From: Thiotrichaceae bacterium
GTDB lineage: Bacteria > Pseudomonadota > Gammaproteobacteria > Beggiatoales > Beggiatoaceae
Direction: 5' to 3'
Length of the DNA: 48,678 bases
Assembly: GCA_016745055.1 (NCBI GenBank)
Contig: JADGDF010000010.1
Coordinates: forward strand, 1 to 48,678
Shown: one piece after another, positions 35,753-43,992 of the stretch
Layout of the letters: every line of letters starts with the position of its first letter
Numbering within the stretch: position 1 is the stretch's first letter
Translations under genes and position numbers: made by a program
The notes under the pieces: generated by a model
Seen by the model: only the letters and a program-made list of their open reading frames with translations
Databases searched by the model: none
Told to the model about the DNA's origin: nothing

Positions 35753-37060
35753 ATGCCAATGAATCGTAGAAGTTTTATCAAAATAGCGGCTGGTACTACT
35801 GCTGCCGCAAGTGCGATGAGTTTTCCCTACATTGCCTATGGCGCTTCTAAAAAAGTCGTGGTTGTAGGTGGTGGTGTCGGCGGGGCAACTGCTGCAAAGT
35901 ATATTGCAATGGCTGATCCTTCTATTGAAATTACCTTGATTGAGCCTAATCAAAATTACTTCACTTGTTTTATGAGCAATGAAGTATTAAGTGGTGATCG
36001 CACCTTAGATTCTATCAAATTTGGTTATGAGGGTTTGAGTAAAGCGGGTATAAAAGTCATCACCGATTCTGCAACAGGTATTGATCCGGACAAAAAAACC
36101 GTGACAACCGCAGGTGGCCAAACCTTTAGTTATGACAAACTTGTTGTGTCTCCAGGTGTATCTCTTGATTTCACTGCGATTGAAGGCTATGACGAAAAAG
36201 CAGCTGAAATTATGCCTCACGCTTGGAAAGCAGGTCCACAAACTGCGTTATTACGTAAACAACTTGAAGATATGAAAGACGGTGGCACCGTTATTATTGC
36301 ATCACCGCCCAACCCTTTCCGTTGTCCTCCTGGACCTTATGAGAGAGCTAGCCAAATTGCTCATTATCTGCAAGCCAATAAACCTAAGTCCAAAATTTTG
36401 ATTTTGGATGCTAAACCTAAATTTTCCAAACAAGGTTTATTTACCCAAGGTTGGAAAGATTTATACGGGTATGGCACTGACAACAGCCTAATTGAATGGG
36501 TTGCTGGTGGCGAAGGTGGTAGTGGTAACGTAACTGCAGTAGACGTTAAATCAATGACCGTAACTGCAGGTGAGTTGGACGACGAACACAAAGGTGATGT
36601 CATCAACGTTATTCCACCGCAAAAAGCAGGAAAAATTGCTTCTGTTGCGGGATTAGCTGATAAATCGGGCTGGTGCCCCATTAATAAGAAGACTTTTGAG
36701 TCTACTTTACAAAAAGACATCCATGTCATTGGCGATGCGGCTATTGCAACCAAAATGCCTAAATCTGCCTATGCAGCTAATTCTCAAGCAAAAGTATGTG
36801 CTACTGCAATTGTTGCAGCTTTACAAGGTAAAGAGATGGTTGATCCTTCTTATATTAATACTTGTTATAGTATTGTTGGTAAGGATTACGGCATTTCTGT
36901 CGCAGCCGTCTATCGCTATAATGGTGACAAAGACTTAATTGCGCCTGTTAAAGGCTCTGGTGGCTTAACGCCCATGGATGCAAGACCTGAAGACAGAAAA
37001 CGTGAAGTACAGTATGCCTACAGTTGGTTCCAAAATATCACTACTGATATTTTTGGCTAA
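35753..37060 (+). CDS. fccB: Sulfide dehydrogenase flavoprotein subunit (FccB)
   Basis: 435 residues. Tat signal [19 protein letters not shown], then the FAD-binding loop [17 protein letters not shown]. Cys72 in [10 protein letters not shown] corresponds to the Cys that binds FAD covalently in Allochromatium. The redox-active Cys pair that attacks sulfide is represented by Cys191 ([12 protein letters not shown]) and Cys371 (INTCYSIVG). The C-terminal FCSD domain is complete (…[15 protein letters not shown]). It oxidises sulfide to sulfur or polysulfide in the periplasm and reduces FccA. GGAGG lies 8 nt before the ATG. A strong terminator follows. Confidence 0.94.
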   Translation: MPMNRRSFIKIAAGTTAAASAMSFPYIAYGASKKVVVVGGGVGGATAAKYIAMADPSIEITLIEPNQNYFTCFMSNEVLSGDRTLDSIKFGYEGLSKAGIKVITDSATGIDPDKKTVTTAGGQTFSYDKLVVSPGVSLDFTAIEGYDEKAAEIMPHAWKAGPQTALLRKQLEDMKDGGTVIIASPPNPFRCPPGPYERASQIAHYLQANKPKSKILILDAKPKFSKQGLFTQGWKDLYGYGTDNSLIEWVAGGEGGSGNVTAVDVKSMTVTAGELDDEHKGDVINVIPPQKAGKIASVAGLADKSGWCPINKKTFESTLQKDIHVIGDAAIATKMPKSAYAANSQAKVCATAIVAALQGKEMVDPSYINTCYSIVGKDYGISVAAVYRYNGDKDLIAPVKGSGGLTPMDARPEDRKREVQYAYSWFQNITTDIFG

Positions 37061-37083
37061 TTGTTGGTAAGTTATCTTGATTT

Positions 37084-37118
37084 AAACCTGATAGGTGTGA
37101 TGCTTATCAGGTTTTTTT
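37084..37118 (+). terminator. Rho-independent terminator of fccAB
   Basis: The 10-bp stem aaacctgata/tatcaggttt with an 11-nt loop ends in seven Ts, 24 nt after the fccB stop. Confidence 0.88.
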
Positions 37119-37223
37119 GTTTAATAACTTGTTTTTGTCAGATATTACCGATTATCCCTTCTTATAAGAGGGGGCAAACTTGTAATTGATTCGCCTATAT
37201 TAAAGTTGACAAGGTACTAATTT

Positions 37224-37598
37224 TTAACTCTTAAAATTAGATAGTTTACCGACTAATTTTTTTAAATTCTTCAATTTTCTTGGTTTACGTTTACCCCACA
37301 TAATTTCTGAACCATCTTCTAATTCTTCATAAATTGGTAACAAGTCAGTAATACCTTCATATATCCACTGAACTTGAACGCCCTCAGGTCCGCCTTTGTA
37401 AGGATTTGTATCTAATTTGGCAATTTTTTCTATTTTTTGAAATGCTTCATCCATGTTGGTGGCTTTTACAATGACAGTATTTTCCCATGAAATAAATCTA
37501 CGTTCTGGATCAAAATTTCCTTTTTCTTCTATTTCTATAAATCGGATAAGATAAGAGCCAACATACCATCCAACTGGAGAAAGATTTTTGTCGTACAT
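37224..37598 (-). CDS. DUF4288 domain protein
   Basis: 124 residues from ATG 37598; GGAGG lies 6 nt upstream of this codon, whereas the longer frame from 37619 would begin upstream of that ribosome site. DUF4288 pattern: VGWYVGSYLIRFIEI, an ENTVIVKATNMDEAFQK helix region, and WIYEGITDLLPIYEELEDG near the end. These small cytoplasmic proteins have unknown function and are sometimes found near toxins or immunity genes. The C-terminal 25 residues are Lys-rich. Isolated, between fccB and a convergent-side glycosyltransferase. Confidence 0.75.
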   Translation of the reverse strand: MYDKNLSPVGWYVGSYLIRFIEIEEKGNFDPERRFISWENTVIVKATNMDEAFQKIEKIAKLDTNPYKGGPEGVQVQWIYEGITDLLPIYEELEDGSEIMWGKRKPRKLKNLKKLVGKLSNFKS

Positions 37599-37744
37599 GT
37601 ATTGCCTCCAATAAGACAAGATAACATCCTTTGAAAAATAGAGGTGAAACTACTAACAAAGTAGGAAGGGCAATAATAGTGTAACACACTATTTTCAATA
37701 TATTATGGTATCCAAAAGATGCATTACCCTAAAGTTTGTTTCTT

Positions 37745-38824
37745 TCATAACTTAAAAGCCAATTGAATTCTCTCAATCACAGTTTGGCTTTGTAATTCTT
37801 CTAAACAATCACTTTGACTTTGCCTATGTCGTTGACATCCTTCTTGGTGGCAAGGCACGCAATCTTTTTTCCCTTGAATAAGCAATACATTATTGACTTG
37901 CTGAATGCCTACTTTTTGAAAAGGTGTTTTATCTTGTTGATAATCTTTGGGAAAAGGTGCCCATTTTAAGGGATTGGTGGGACCATAAAGCGCTACAATT
38001 GGTGTATCTGTGGCTGCCGCTAAATGGGTGACTGCCGTGTCGGGGCCAATGTACAAACGACTGACTTGAATGAGTTGTGCAACATCGCTTAAGTCTAGTT
38101 GTCCAGCCAAATTGATGACTGATGTTGGCATTAAAGAGATGGCTTGTTGAATGTATTCCATTTCTGATTGTGTATGGCTACCTGTCAATACCACACGTAA
38201 ATTTTGTTGGGTAAAATAATGAGCTAATTGTTGCCAACCCATTAATGTCCAACGTTTGTAATGCCACATGGGGACAAGGTGTAACACAACAAAAGGTTCT
38301 GTCTGCCAATGAAAATACTTGTCTAACTTAGAGGCGGTTTGGGCAGAATAAGGAAGTATAACTTTGTAACTACGTGGAATATCTAATAAATCTGCTAACC
38401 TTAAATATTGGATGACTGTGTGGGTGTGTTCATCATCTAATTCGGTGTAATATTTTGCAATCCAACGTTTCCATTGATTTTTCCAATGTCGTGATGGCAC
38501 AATATTAACTCGTTTTGGTGCGGCTAACAAACTATAAAAAGTAGGTCTGTCACCTGCTAATGTGGAAAGCGCTAAATCATATTGCCTAAAAATGCGTTTA
38601 AACAACTTCCAAGATTGTGCAAAATTTGGCCGTTCAACAATGGTCAATATTTTATTGCAGTCAGTATTACCTTCTAAAATACTTTGTTTACCTTGATAAA
38701 CCAATACATCTATTTGAGCTTGTGGATAGGCTTTGCGTAATGAATGTAATAATGGCGTGGCAAGCAATACATCACCGATTTGACGGGTAATAATTAATAA
38801 AATCTTATTGGCAGTATATTTCAT
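37745..38824 (-). CDS. Glycosyltransferase family 9 (heptosyltransferase-like)
   Basis: 359 residues. GT9/GT-B features: ILLIITRQIGDVLLATPLL at the N-terminus, the acceptor-domain ALSTLAGDRPTFY, then the nucleotide-sugar domain with GQLDLSDVAQLI, YIGPDTAVTHLAAA and PIVALYGPTNPLKWAP. It probably adds a heptose or related sugar to the LPS core at the inner face of the membrane, like WaaQ/WaaF. A Cys-rich segment (DCVPCHQEGC...SDC) near the C-terminus is common in WaaQ-type members. No other LPS core genes are adjacent, so the exact acceptor is not known. Confidence 0.88.
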   Translation of the reverse strand: MKYTANKILLIITRQIGDVLLATPLLHSLRKAYPQAQIDVLVYQGKQSILEGNTDCNKILTIVERPNFAQSWKLFKRIFRQYDLALSTLAGDRPTFYSLLAAPKRVNIVPSRHWKNQWKRWIAKYYTELDDEHTHTVIQYLRLADLLDIPRSYKVILPYSAQTASKLDKYFHWQTEPFVVLHLVPMWHYKRWTLMGWQQLAHYFTQQNLRVVLTGSHTQSEMEYIQQAISLMPTSVINLAGQLDLSDVAQLIQVSRLYIGPDTAVTHLAAATDTPIVALYGPTNPLKWAPFPKDYQQDKTPFQKVGIQQVNNVLLIQGKKDCVPCHQEGCQRHRQSQSDCLEELQSQTVIERIQLAFKL

Positions 38825-38857
38825 TAATACTCAAATGATATAGAACTTTATATATTC

Positions 38858-39274
38858 TTAGGTTGTTGTATCTTTAGTACCAATCCAAAAAAAAGGATTA
38901 TGAGCAATCTCCCATAAATAACCGTCTGGGTCTTTAAAATAACCTGAGTATCCACCCCAAAAAGTTTTTTCTGCAGCTTTTGAAAGCGTTGCACCAACAG
39001 ATAATGCGCGTTCAATTATTTGATCAACTTCAGTTTCCGAGGCTACATTGTGAGCAAGTGCAAAACCGCTAAATCCACTACCTTCTGGTGAAATCAGTGC
39101 ATCTTTTGCAAGAGATTCTCAGGCATACAAGCCTAACCAACTGCCATTAAGTGTAAAAAATGCCACATCAGGCGATGAATCCATTTGTGGAAAGCCTAAC
39201 CCTTCTTTGTAGAATTTCACGGATGCTTTTAAATCTTTAACACCCAGGGTAATCATGCTGATTCTAGGTTGCAT
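38858..39274 (-). pseudogene. VOC (glyoxalase/bleomycin-resistance) family gene with one in-frame TGA
   Basis: From ATG 39274 to TAA at 38858-38860 the frame reads as a full VOC protein of 139 codons: MQPRISMITLGVKDLKASV..., GSWLGLYA, then codon 52 TGA (39119-39121), then ESLAKDALISPEGSG... and the late YFKDPDGYLWEIAHNPFF. The beta-alpha-beta-beta-beta halves and metal-ligand-region Glu (WEIA) are intact, so there is only one lesion. At this position relatives usually have Arg or Trp, either of which is one base from TGA. A recent nonsense mutation, sequencing error, or readthrough are all possible. Confidence 0.85.
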
Positions 39275-39333
39275 ATTTTTTTCTCTGTCATTTATGTTTT
39301 CTCTCGTTTCTACGCTCTTGCATCTGCTTCCAC

Positions 39334-39372
39334 GTAAGTTATTGATTTTACGTTCTCGAAAGTGCCAAAATT
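39334..39372 (+). repeat. 39-bp dispersed repeat, copy 2
   Basis: Matches 29451-29489 at 35 of 39 positions (gtaagt ... gaaagtgccaaaatt), in the same orientation. It lies just upstream of the broken VOC gene. Confidence 0.65.
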
Positions 39373-39448
39373 AGAATTCTTTTACAGCCTCTTTGTTTAG
39401 GAATGGGCTATTGCCGCCAGGAAGTTTTGCTTCCCATTTATGTTGAGT

Positions 39449-40213
39449 TTATCGATAAAGTTGGTGCCTCTTTTCGTGCCAATCTTGATGTTCAACATCC
39501 CAATTTCTTGCCCAATAGATGAAAGGCGTGTCAACAAGTGCAATCACAACTTTAAACGCATATTTGGCCAACGCAAGCTGAAAAGCCGTTTCTAAAGGTA
39601 CAATTGCCCACCACACGATGATTGAATACAATACAGTATCTACAGCTTGAGAAAGAATAGTTGAGAGATTATTGCGCAGCCACAAATGTTTGCCATGCGT
39701 TTTACGTTTTAAGTAGTGAAATATCCATACATCCAAACTTTGACTGATTAGATACACAAATAAGGAGCCAAATACAAAGCGCGGAGTAAAATCAAACAAG
39801 AGTTTTAAGGCATAATGAATAGATTCAGCAAATTCCTTTTGTTCAGGTTTTAAAGAAGGAAGAAACATTAGGCTAATAGACATCATGACAACAATAATGG
39901 CACTGGCAGCAAAGCCTGCCAATACGGCTCTGCCAGCCTCTCGCCTACCATATTTTTCACTGAGTAAATCAGTGGCAAAATAAATACCTGAATAAAGAAT
40001 CAATCCTAAACTTGTTTGCACGCCAAAAATCATGGTTAGTTTTGGCCCTTGTAAATTGCATAGCATGACATTTAATACAATAATGACATAAAGGCCAATC
40101 TTACCAAACAAGCGGTAAAAAAGAAGTGTGATTCCTAAATCAACGACAACGGTAAGTATCCATAACCAGTTTTGGTGTTGGTGGAAGAATTGAATGATGT
40201 TATCAGATAACAT
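39449..40213 (-). CDS. yhhQ: Queuosine-precursor transporter, VUT/YhhQ family
   Basis: 254 residues with six or more hydrophobic segments. Family signatures: FATDLLSEKYGRREAGRAVL in the middle and RNNLSTILSQAVDTVLYSII near the C-terminus. YhhQ imports queuine-pathway bases (preQ0/preQ1) used to modify tRNA anticodons. It is preceded on its own strand by the terminator of the neighbouring gene, so it must have its own promoter within ~60 bp or be reached by readthrough. I could not see a preQ1 riboswitch in that short leader. Confidence 0.9.
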   Translation of the reverse strand: MLSDNIIQFFHQHQNWLWILTVVVDLGITLLFYRLFGKIGLYVIIVLNVMLCNLQGPKLTMIFGVQTSLGLILYSGIYFATDLLSEKYGRREAGRAVLAGFAASAIIVVMMSISLMFLPSLKPEQKEFAESIHYALKLLFDFTPRFVFGSLFVYLISQSLDVWIFHYLKRKTHGKHLWLRNNLSTILSQAVDTVLYSIIVWWAIVPLETAFQLALAKYAFKVVIALVDTPFIYWARNWDVEHQDWHEKRHQLYR

Positions 40214-40242
40214 TTTGGCCAGATTTTAGCTGAATAAAGGGT

Positions 40243-40263
40243 AAGCCCCTGTAACAGGGGCTT
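40243..40263 (-). terminator. Terminator of the 40276-41412 gene
   Basis: The stem aagcccct/aggggctt with loop gtaac lies 13 nt after the minus-strand stop at 40276. It is followed on that strand by accctttatt, a weak U-tract, so termination may be partial. Confidence 0.6.
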
Positions 40264-40275
40264 GCGATTGTCAAT

Positions 40276-41412
40276 TTAATTAAAAGGAGGACATTCTTCA
40301 TTGATTTCTTCTATATTTTCCAATCTGTCCCCTTTAAAGGTATAAGTTGTACAGCTTTCCCCTTCTGCCTGTTCATATTGCCAAATATTAGCCTTATCCA
40401 GTTCATTATCTTCATTGTTAGAAAAATCAGCAATTCGACCTTCTTTTTCAAGAATTTGGCGCCGATCTCCAGACACTTTTTTCAGATAGGCTTGATATTC
40501 TGCTTCCATTTGTGCATCAAAATCCTCAGTATCTTCATCTTCTTCCATTGATAAATCTGCTTCATCCTCAGCATTTTCAGCAATATCTTGGTTTTTGTCA
40601 TCAATTTCGATAACTTTTGTTTCACCAACAATGGCTTTGATAGCAATTTGTTCTTCATCAGTAGCTAAGTCATCTGTTTCACCTAATGTATCATCTACTA
40701 ACTTTGGTCCTTGCCCCAGCGCTTCATCAAATAATGCATCGCAATGAGTAAACCAGCCTTGTACCGTTTTAATTAGTTTCTGCTCTTCTCCCGTATCAGC
40801 ATCTTTCAAAATGATTTCATGAAATTGCTTAGCAATATTAGGGTAAGCATTGAGCGCGTTTTGTTTGGCCTTTTTAAATTTAATCAGCAATCGGTGAGGA
40901 TCAATATTGGTGGCTTGTTGGATAATGCGAACACAACTTTGATTGATTGCCACGTCTACTTGGGATTTGGCAGCATTTATTTTTTCCCGTAAGGCTTCCA
41001 CTTTTACCTGATTACGTGACATTCTCGCTTTTCTTTTTTCTAGCAATTTTGCAACATGCCTTTCTGCGTTTTCAATGGTGCTTGCCAAGGTATCTTCACA
41101 AATTTGAAATGCTTCTGCGAAAGTTTTATCATTCAAACGCCCTTCAGTTGACATTAAGTCTTGGGATTTTGGTAAAGTCATATCCTTACGCAATGCTACA
41201 TCCCTATTTCTTTCATACCGTTTTAGCGAAAGCTTGAGAATTCTCAATGAACTTTTTGTTGTGGGTAAGTTAGCATCTAAACCTCTTTCGCATTCACCCA
41301 AAGCGTATTGAAACTTTAAGGAGGCATAGGACTCAGCGGCTTTAGCATTTGTTAGATTCACCATCAATAAAAAAACAAGCAAGCCAATCGTGGATTTATT
41401 CCTCAAAAACAT
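40276..41412 (-). CDS. Exported acidic protein of unknown function
   Basis: 378 residues with a signal peptide (…GLLVFLLMVNLTNAKA). Residues ~35-210 are helical and basic/charged with scattered Cys (CERG, CEDTL, CVRI). Residues ~225-310 are strongly acidic (runs such as EDEADLSMEEDEDTEDFDAQMEAE), a likely disordered or cation-binding linker. The C-terminal 60 residues contain two Cys (SCTTYTF, ECPPFN). No family recognised. No partner gene overlaps it; the MoxR gene starts about 200 bp away on the opposite strand. Confidence 0.7.
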   Translation of the reverse strand: MFLRNKSTIGLLVFLLMVNLTNAKAAESYASLKFQYALGECERGLDANLPTTKSSLRILKLSLKRYERNRDVALRKDMTLPKSQDLMSTEGRLNDKTFAEAFQICEDTLASTIENAERHVAKLLEKRKARMSRNQVKVEALREKINAAKSQVDVAINQSCVRIIQQATNIDPHRLLIKFKKAKQNALNAYPNIAKQFHEIILKDADTGEEQKLIKTVQGWFTHCDALFDEALGQGPKLVDDTLGETDDLATDEEQIAIKAIVGETKVIEIDDKNQDIAENAEDEADLSMEEDEDTEDFDAQMEAEYQAYLKKVSGDRRQILEKEGRIADFSNNEDNELDKANIWQYEQAEGESCTTYTFKGDRLENIEEINEECPPFN

Positions 41413-41611
41413 TGTTATTCAATTCCTCAGCTTATGGTAGATTGTTGAGTTAGTATAACAATTGTCATAATACACAACAAATGAAAAAGTGCGATTGTTG
41501 GCGACCCATTATTGCGCTTTTGACAAGATATTTTATACCATAATACCAAAGCGATATAATGTCAAAACTTGTTATAATTTTGTGTAGGTTCACAAGGAAA
41601 GTATATTATTT

Positions 41612-42568
41612 ATGGATGCAATGCATTTTTCAGGTTTGAGAGAACATATTGGTCAACATATTATTGGTCAGCAACATTTAGTGACCAGTATTTTAGTTTG
41701 TTTGTTGAGTGATGGACATATGTTAGTTGAAGGTATGCCAGGGCTTGCCAAAACAACAGCCATTAAAACTTTGGCTGGCGCAATTGAAGGTGATTTTCAC
41801 CGTATTCAGTTCACGCCAGATTTATTACCTGCTGATTTAATTGGAACTGATATTTATCAGCATGAAAAAGGTGATTTTATTTTTCGTCAGGGGCCATTAT
41901 TTCACAATATTTTATTGGCCGATGAAATTAACCGTGCCCCCCCTAAAGTTCAATCTGCCTTGTTAGAAGCTATGGCAGAAAGACAAATTACGGTGGGTCA
42001 AACCAGTTATATCCTACCTCCTTTATTTATGGTATTAGCTACTCAAAATCCCGTTGAGCATGAAGGCACTTATACTTTGCCTGAGGCACAATTGGATCGT
42101 TTTTTATTACACGTTGTTGTTGATTATCCAAGTCGGGAAGAGGAGTTACAAATTCTGGACTTAATTGACAACGAAATTCAACAGCCTTCGCTTGTGAATA
42201 TGCAACCCATCACCCAAGCTGATTTATTTGCTGCCAGGGAAGCCGTGATGCAAGTATATTTGGATGCAAAGCTGAAAGAGTATATCATTGACATCGTCAG
42301 GGCTTCACGCAATCCTCAAAATTTGGATGCAGATTTACATCGTTGGATACGTTTTGGGGCTTCTCCGCGTGCCAGTATTGCCATGACACGTTGTGCGCGG
42401 GCACTGGCCTGGCTACAAGGTGATAATTACGTATCACCAGAACATATTCAGGCCGTTGCTCCTGATATTTTACGCCACCGTATATTACTGTCTTTTGAAG
42501 CAGAAGCCGATGGCATTCATGCAGATGACTTTATTCAACGTTTACTTGCTGTGGTGGCTATTCCTTAA
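41612..42568 (+). CDS. MoxR-family AAA+ ATPase
   Basis: 318 residues. Canonical MoxR proper: HIIGQQHLVTSILVCLLSDGH, Walker A EGMPGLAKTT, FTPDLLPADLIGT, Walker B ILLADEINRAPPKVQSALLEAM, sensor ATQNPVEHEGTYTLPEAQLDRF, and WIRFGASPRASIAM. The usual operon is moxR-DUF58-VWA-TPR, which remodels envelope or enzyme complexes. None of the partners is present; instead a small secreted protein follows after 10 nt. AAGGAAAG precedes the ATG. TTGACA occurs at 41520 and TATAAT-like boxes at ~41555 and ~41573, but not at consensus spacing. Confidence 0.9.
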   Translation: MDAMHFSGLREHIGQHIIGQQHLVTSILVCLLSDGHMLVEGMPGLAKTTAIKTLAGAIEGDFHRIQFTPDLLPADLIGTDIYQHEKGDFIFRQGPLFHNILLADEINRAPPKVQSALLEAMAERQITVGQTSYILPPLFMVLATQNPVEHEGTYTLPEAQLDRFLLHVVVDYPSREEELQILDLIDNEIQQPSLVNMQPITQADLFAAREAVMQVYLDAKLKEYIIDIVRASRNPQNLDADLHRWIRFGASPRASIAMTRCARALAWLQGDNYVSPEHIQAVAPDILRHRILLSFEAEADGIHADDFIQRLLAVVAIP

Positions 42569-42578
42569 GGAGATCATT

Positions 42579-43295
42579 ATGAACAGATTAATACTTTTCG
42601 TGCTGTGTTTATTGCCTTCAATGCTGTTAGCCAATGATGCCTTGCATTATCAAGCAAGAAATGATCATTGGGAAGGCGTGACTGTTGATGTTCAAACCAC
42701 TGAAGATATCGAATTAGTTTCCGCCATTATTCAATACCAAACTACTTGGGAACCAGCACCCACACAAAGTAAAATACAATTTTACCTACCTGAAGCGGCT
42801 GATATTGATTTAACCATTCAGGAATTACGTCCCAAACATGCTTACAAGCTAGATCGCGTAAAAACAGACTGGAAAACTGGTTGGAATACCTATGAATGGG
42901 CAACCAAGGATGTTATTAATCCATTAGAATTAAATATTGCTCATTTAGGTGCTATAGCTCATTTCAAACAGGAAGAAGGTGAAGAATCATTGACAGTTGC
43001 ACCAGTCATATTTTACAACCAGTCTTTACCAACGGAGATTAAAGGTTATTTATTCGCATTCAAAGTTAAAGACAGTGCAACTTTGAAATATTCAATTTAC
43101 CAAGGCACAAACATGTTGCCTTTGATAGAAGGCGATTTGGGCAAACAATCGACAGGGGAACCTTTTGTTGTTTTTTGGGAAAGTGAGGCCGCTGAAGCTG
43201 GTCACTATGAGTTAATTGTTGAAGGTAACTTCTTAGACAGCGCATTGCCCATTCGTCAATCTGTGCGATTTTATCATCAACCCGAGTTCCACTAA
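42579..43295 (+). CDS. Secreted protein of unknown function, coupled to MoxR
   Basis: 238 residues from ATG 42579; AAGGAG lies 7 nt before it and the computed longer frame overlaps moxR without reason. A signal peptide (MNRLILFVLCLLPSMLLA) precedes a beta-rich domain with two Ig-like halves (~40-125 and ~150-235; SATLKYSIYQGTNML..., HYELIVEGNFLDSA). No cysteine pairs or known motifs. The gene begins 10 nt after moxR, so the two are almost certainly co-transcribed. It stands where a DUF58 or VWA partner is normally found, but does not resemble either. Confidence 0.75.
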   Translation: MNRLILFVLCLLPSMLLANDALHYQARNDHWEGVTVDVQTTEDIELVSAIIQYQTTWEPAPTQSKIQFYLPEAADIDLTIQELRPKHAYKLDRVKTDWKTGWNTYEWATKDVINPLELNIAHLGAIAHFKQEEGEESLTVAPVIFYNQSLPTEIKGYLFAFKVKDSATLKYSIYQGTNMLPLIEGDLGKQSTGEPFVVFWESEAAEAGHYELIVEGNFLDSALPIRQSVRFYHQPEFH

Positions 43296-43321
43296 TTTTT
43301 TAGGCTACCAGGATAATCAAT

Positions 43322-43852
43322 ATGAATTTAGACAAAGTTTCACCCGGCGAAAATGTTCCCAATGAATTTAACGTCATTGTTGAAATTCCCGCGCACAGTG
43401 ATCCCGTTAAATATGAAGTAGACAAAGAGACTGGCGCAATGTTTGTTGACCGTTTTATGAACGTTGCCATGCACTATCCTTGTAACTACGGTTATATTCC
43501 AAATACCTTATCAGAAGATGGTGATCCCGTTGATGTATTGGTCATTACTCCCTTACCCGTGATTAGTGGTGCAGTAATTCAATGTCGTCCGTTGGCTTTG
43601 CTTAAAATGACGGATGAATCCGGGCCTGATGCTAAAGTCCTTGCGGTGCCCATTGACAAATTGTCCACCTTGTACCGTCAGACCAAAAGTATTGAAAATA
43701 TTCGCCCTGAATTGCTGACCCAAATTGCCCATTTTTTTGAACATTACAAAGATTTAGAAAACAATAAGTGGGTGAAAATTGATGGTTGGGATGATGAAGA
43801 AGAAGCTCGAAAGGAAATCATTTCTTCAATAGAACGTTATAAGAGTAGCTAA
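43322..43852 (+). CDS. ppa: Inorganic pyrophosphatase (family I)
   Basis: 176 residues, the size of E. coli Ppa. It hydrolyses pyrophosphate from biosynthetic reactions in the cytoplasm. Motifs: [23 protein letters not shown] (in two parts; Lys and Glu active-site residues), NYGYIPNT, and the signature DGDPVDVLV with three metal-binding Asp. [17 protein letters not shown] matches the C-terminal substrate loop with Tyr and Lys. It is 26 nt after the secreted protein gene and may be in the same transcript. Confidence 0.96.
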   Translation: MNLDKVSPGENVPNEFNVIVEIPAHSDPVKYEVDKETGAMFVDRFMNVAMHYPCNYGYIPNTLSEDGDPVDVLVITPLPVISGAVIQCRPLALLKMTDESGPDAKVLAVPIDKLSTLYRQTKSIENIRPELLTQIAHFFEHYKDLENNKWVKIDGWDDEEEARKEIISSIERYKSS

Positions 43853-43876
43853 GATAAGCCTTTGTTTTAGGGCATA

Positions 43877-43939
43877 AACGTTTACAAGTTTATATTCTCT
43901 CGTTTACCAAACTCTGTTTGGGACCGAGAGACAAACGTT
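43877..43939 (+). repeat. Dispersed hairpin repeat between ppa and the AAA-TOPRIM module
   Basis: Nested stems: aacgttt/aaacgtt (43877-43883, 43933-43939), ctctcg/cgagag (43897-43902, 43925-43930) and ccaaac/gtttgg (43907-43912, 43916-43921) around loop TCT. The inner core resembles the outer hairpin family at 34850-34995 (ctcgtttcca...). It may terminate ppa transcription or stabilise its mRNA. Confidence 0.65.
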
Positions 43940-43992
43940 GGTAATAAATTGCCTGTTTTATCCAAACTCGCTGAATAGAAAAATATAAACTC

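Noticed and set aside
39419-39434. Terminator after yhhQ (ggaag/cttcc hairpin).
   Set aside because: Short stem and no T-tract on the minus strand.
40214-40275. preQ1 riboswitch upstream of the queuosine-precursor transporter.
   Set aside because: The 60-bp leader contains only the terminator hairpin of the upstream gene; no preQ1 aptamer core was seen.
41520-41580. Sigma-70 promoter for moxR from TTGACA at 41520.
   Set aside because: No TATAAT-like box lies at 16-18 bp; the two candidate boxes (~41555, ~41573) lack a matching -35, so no call was made.
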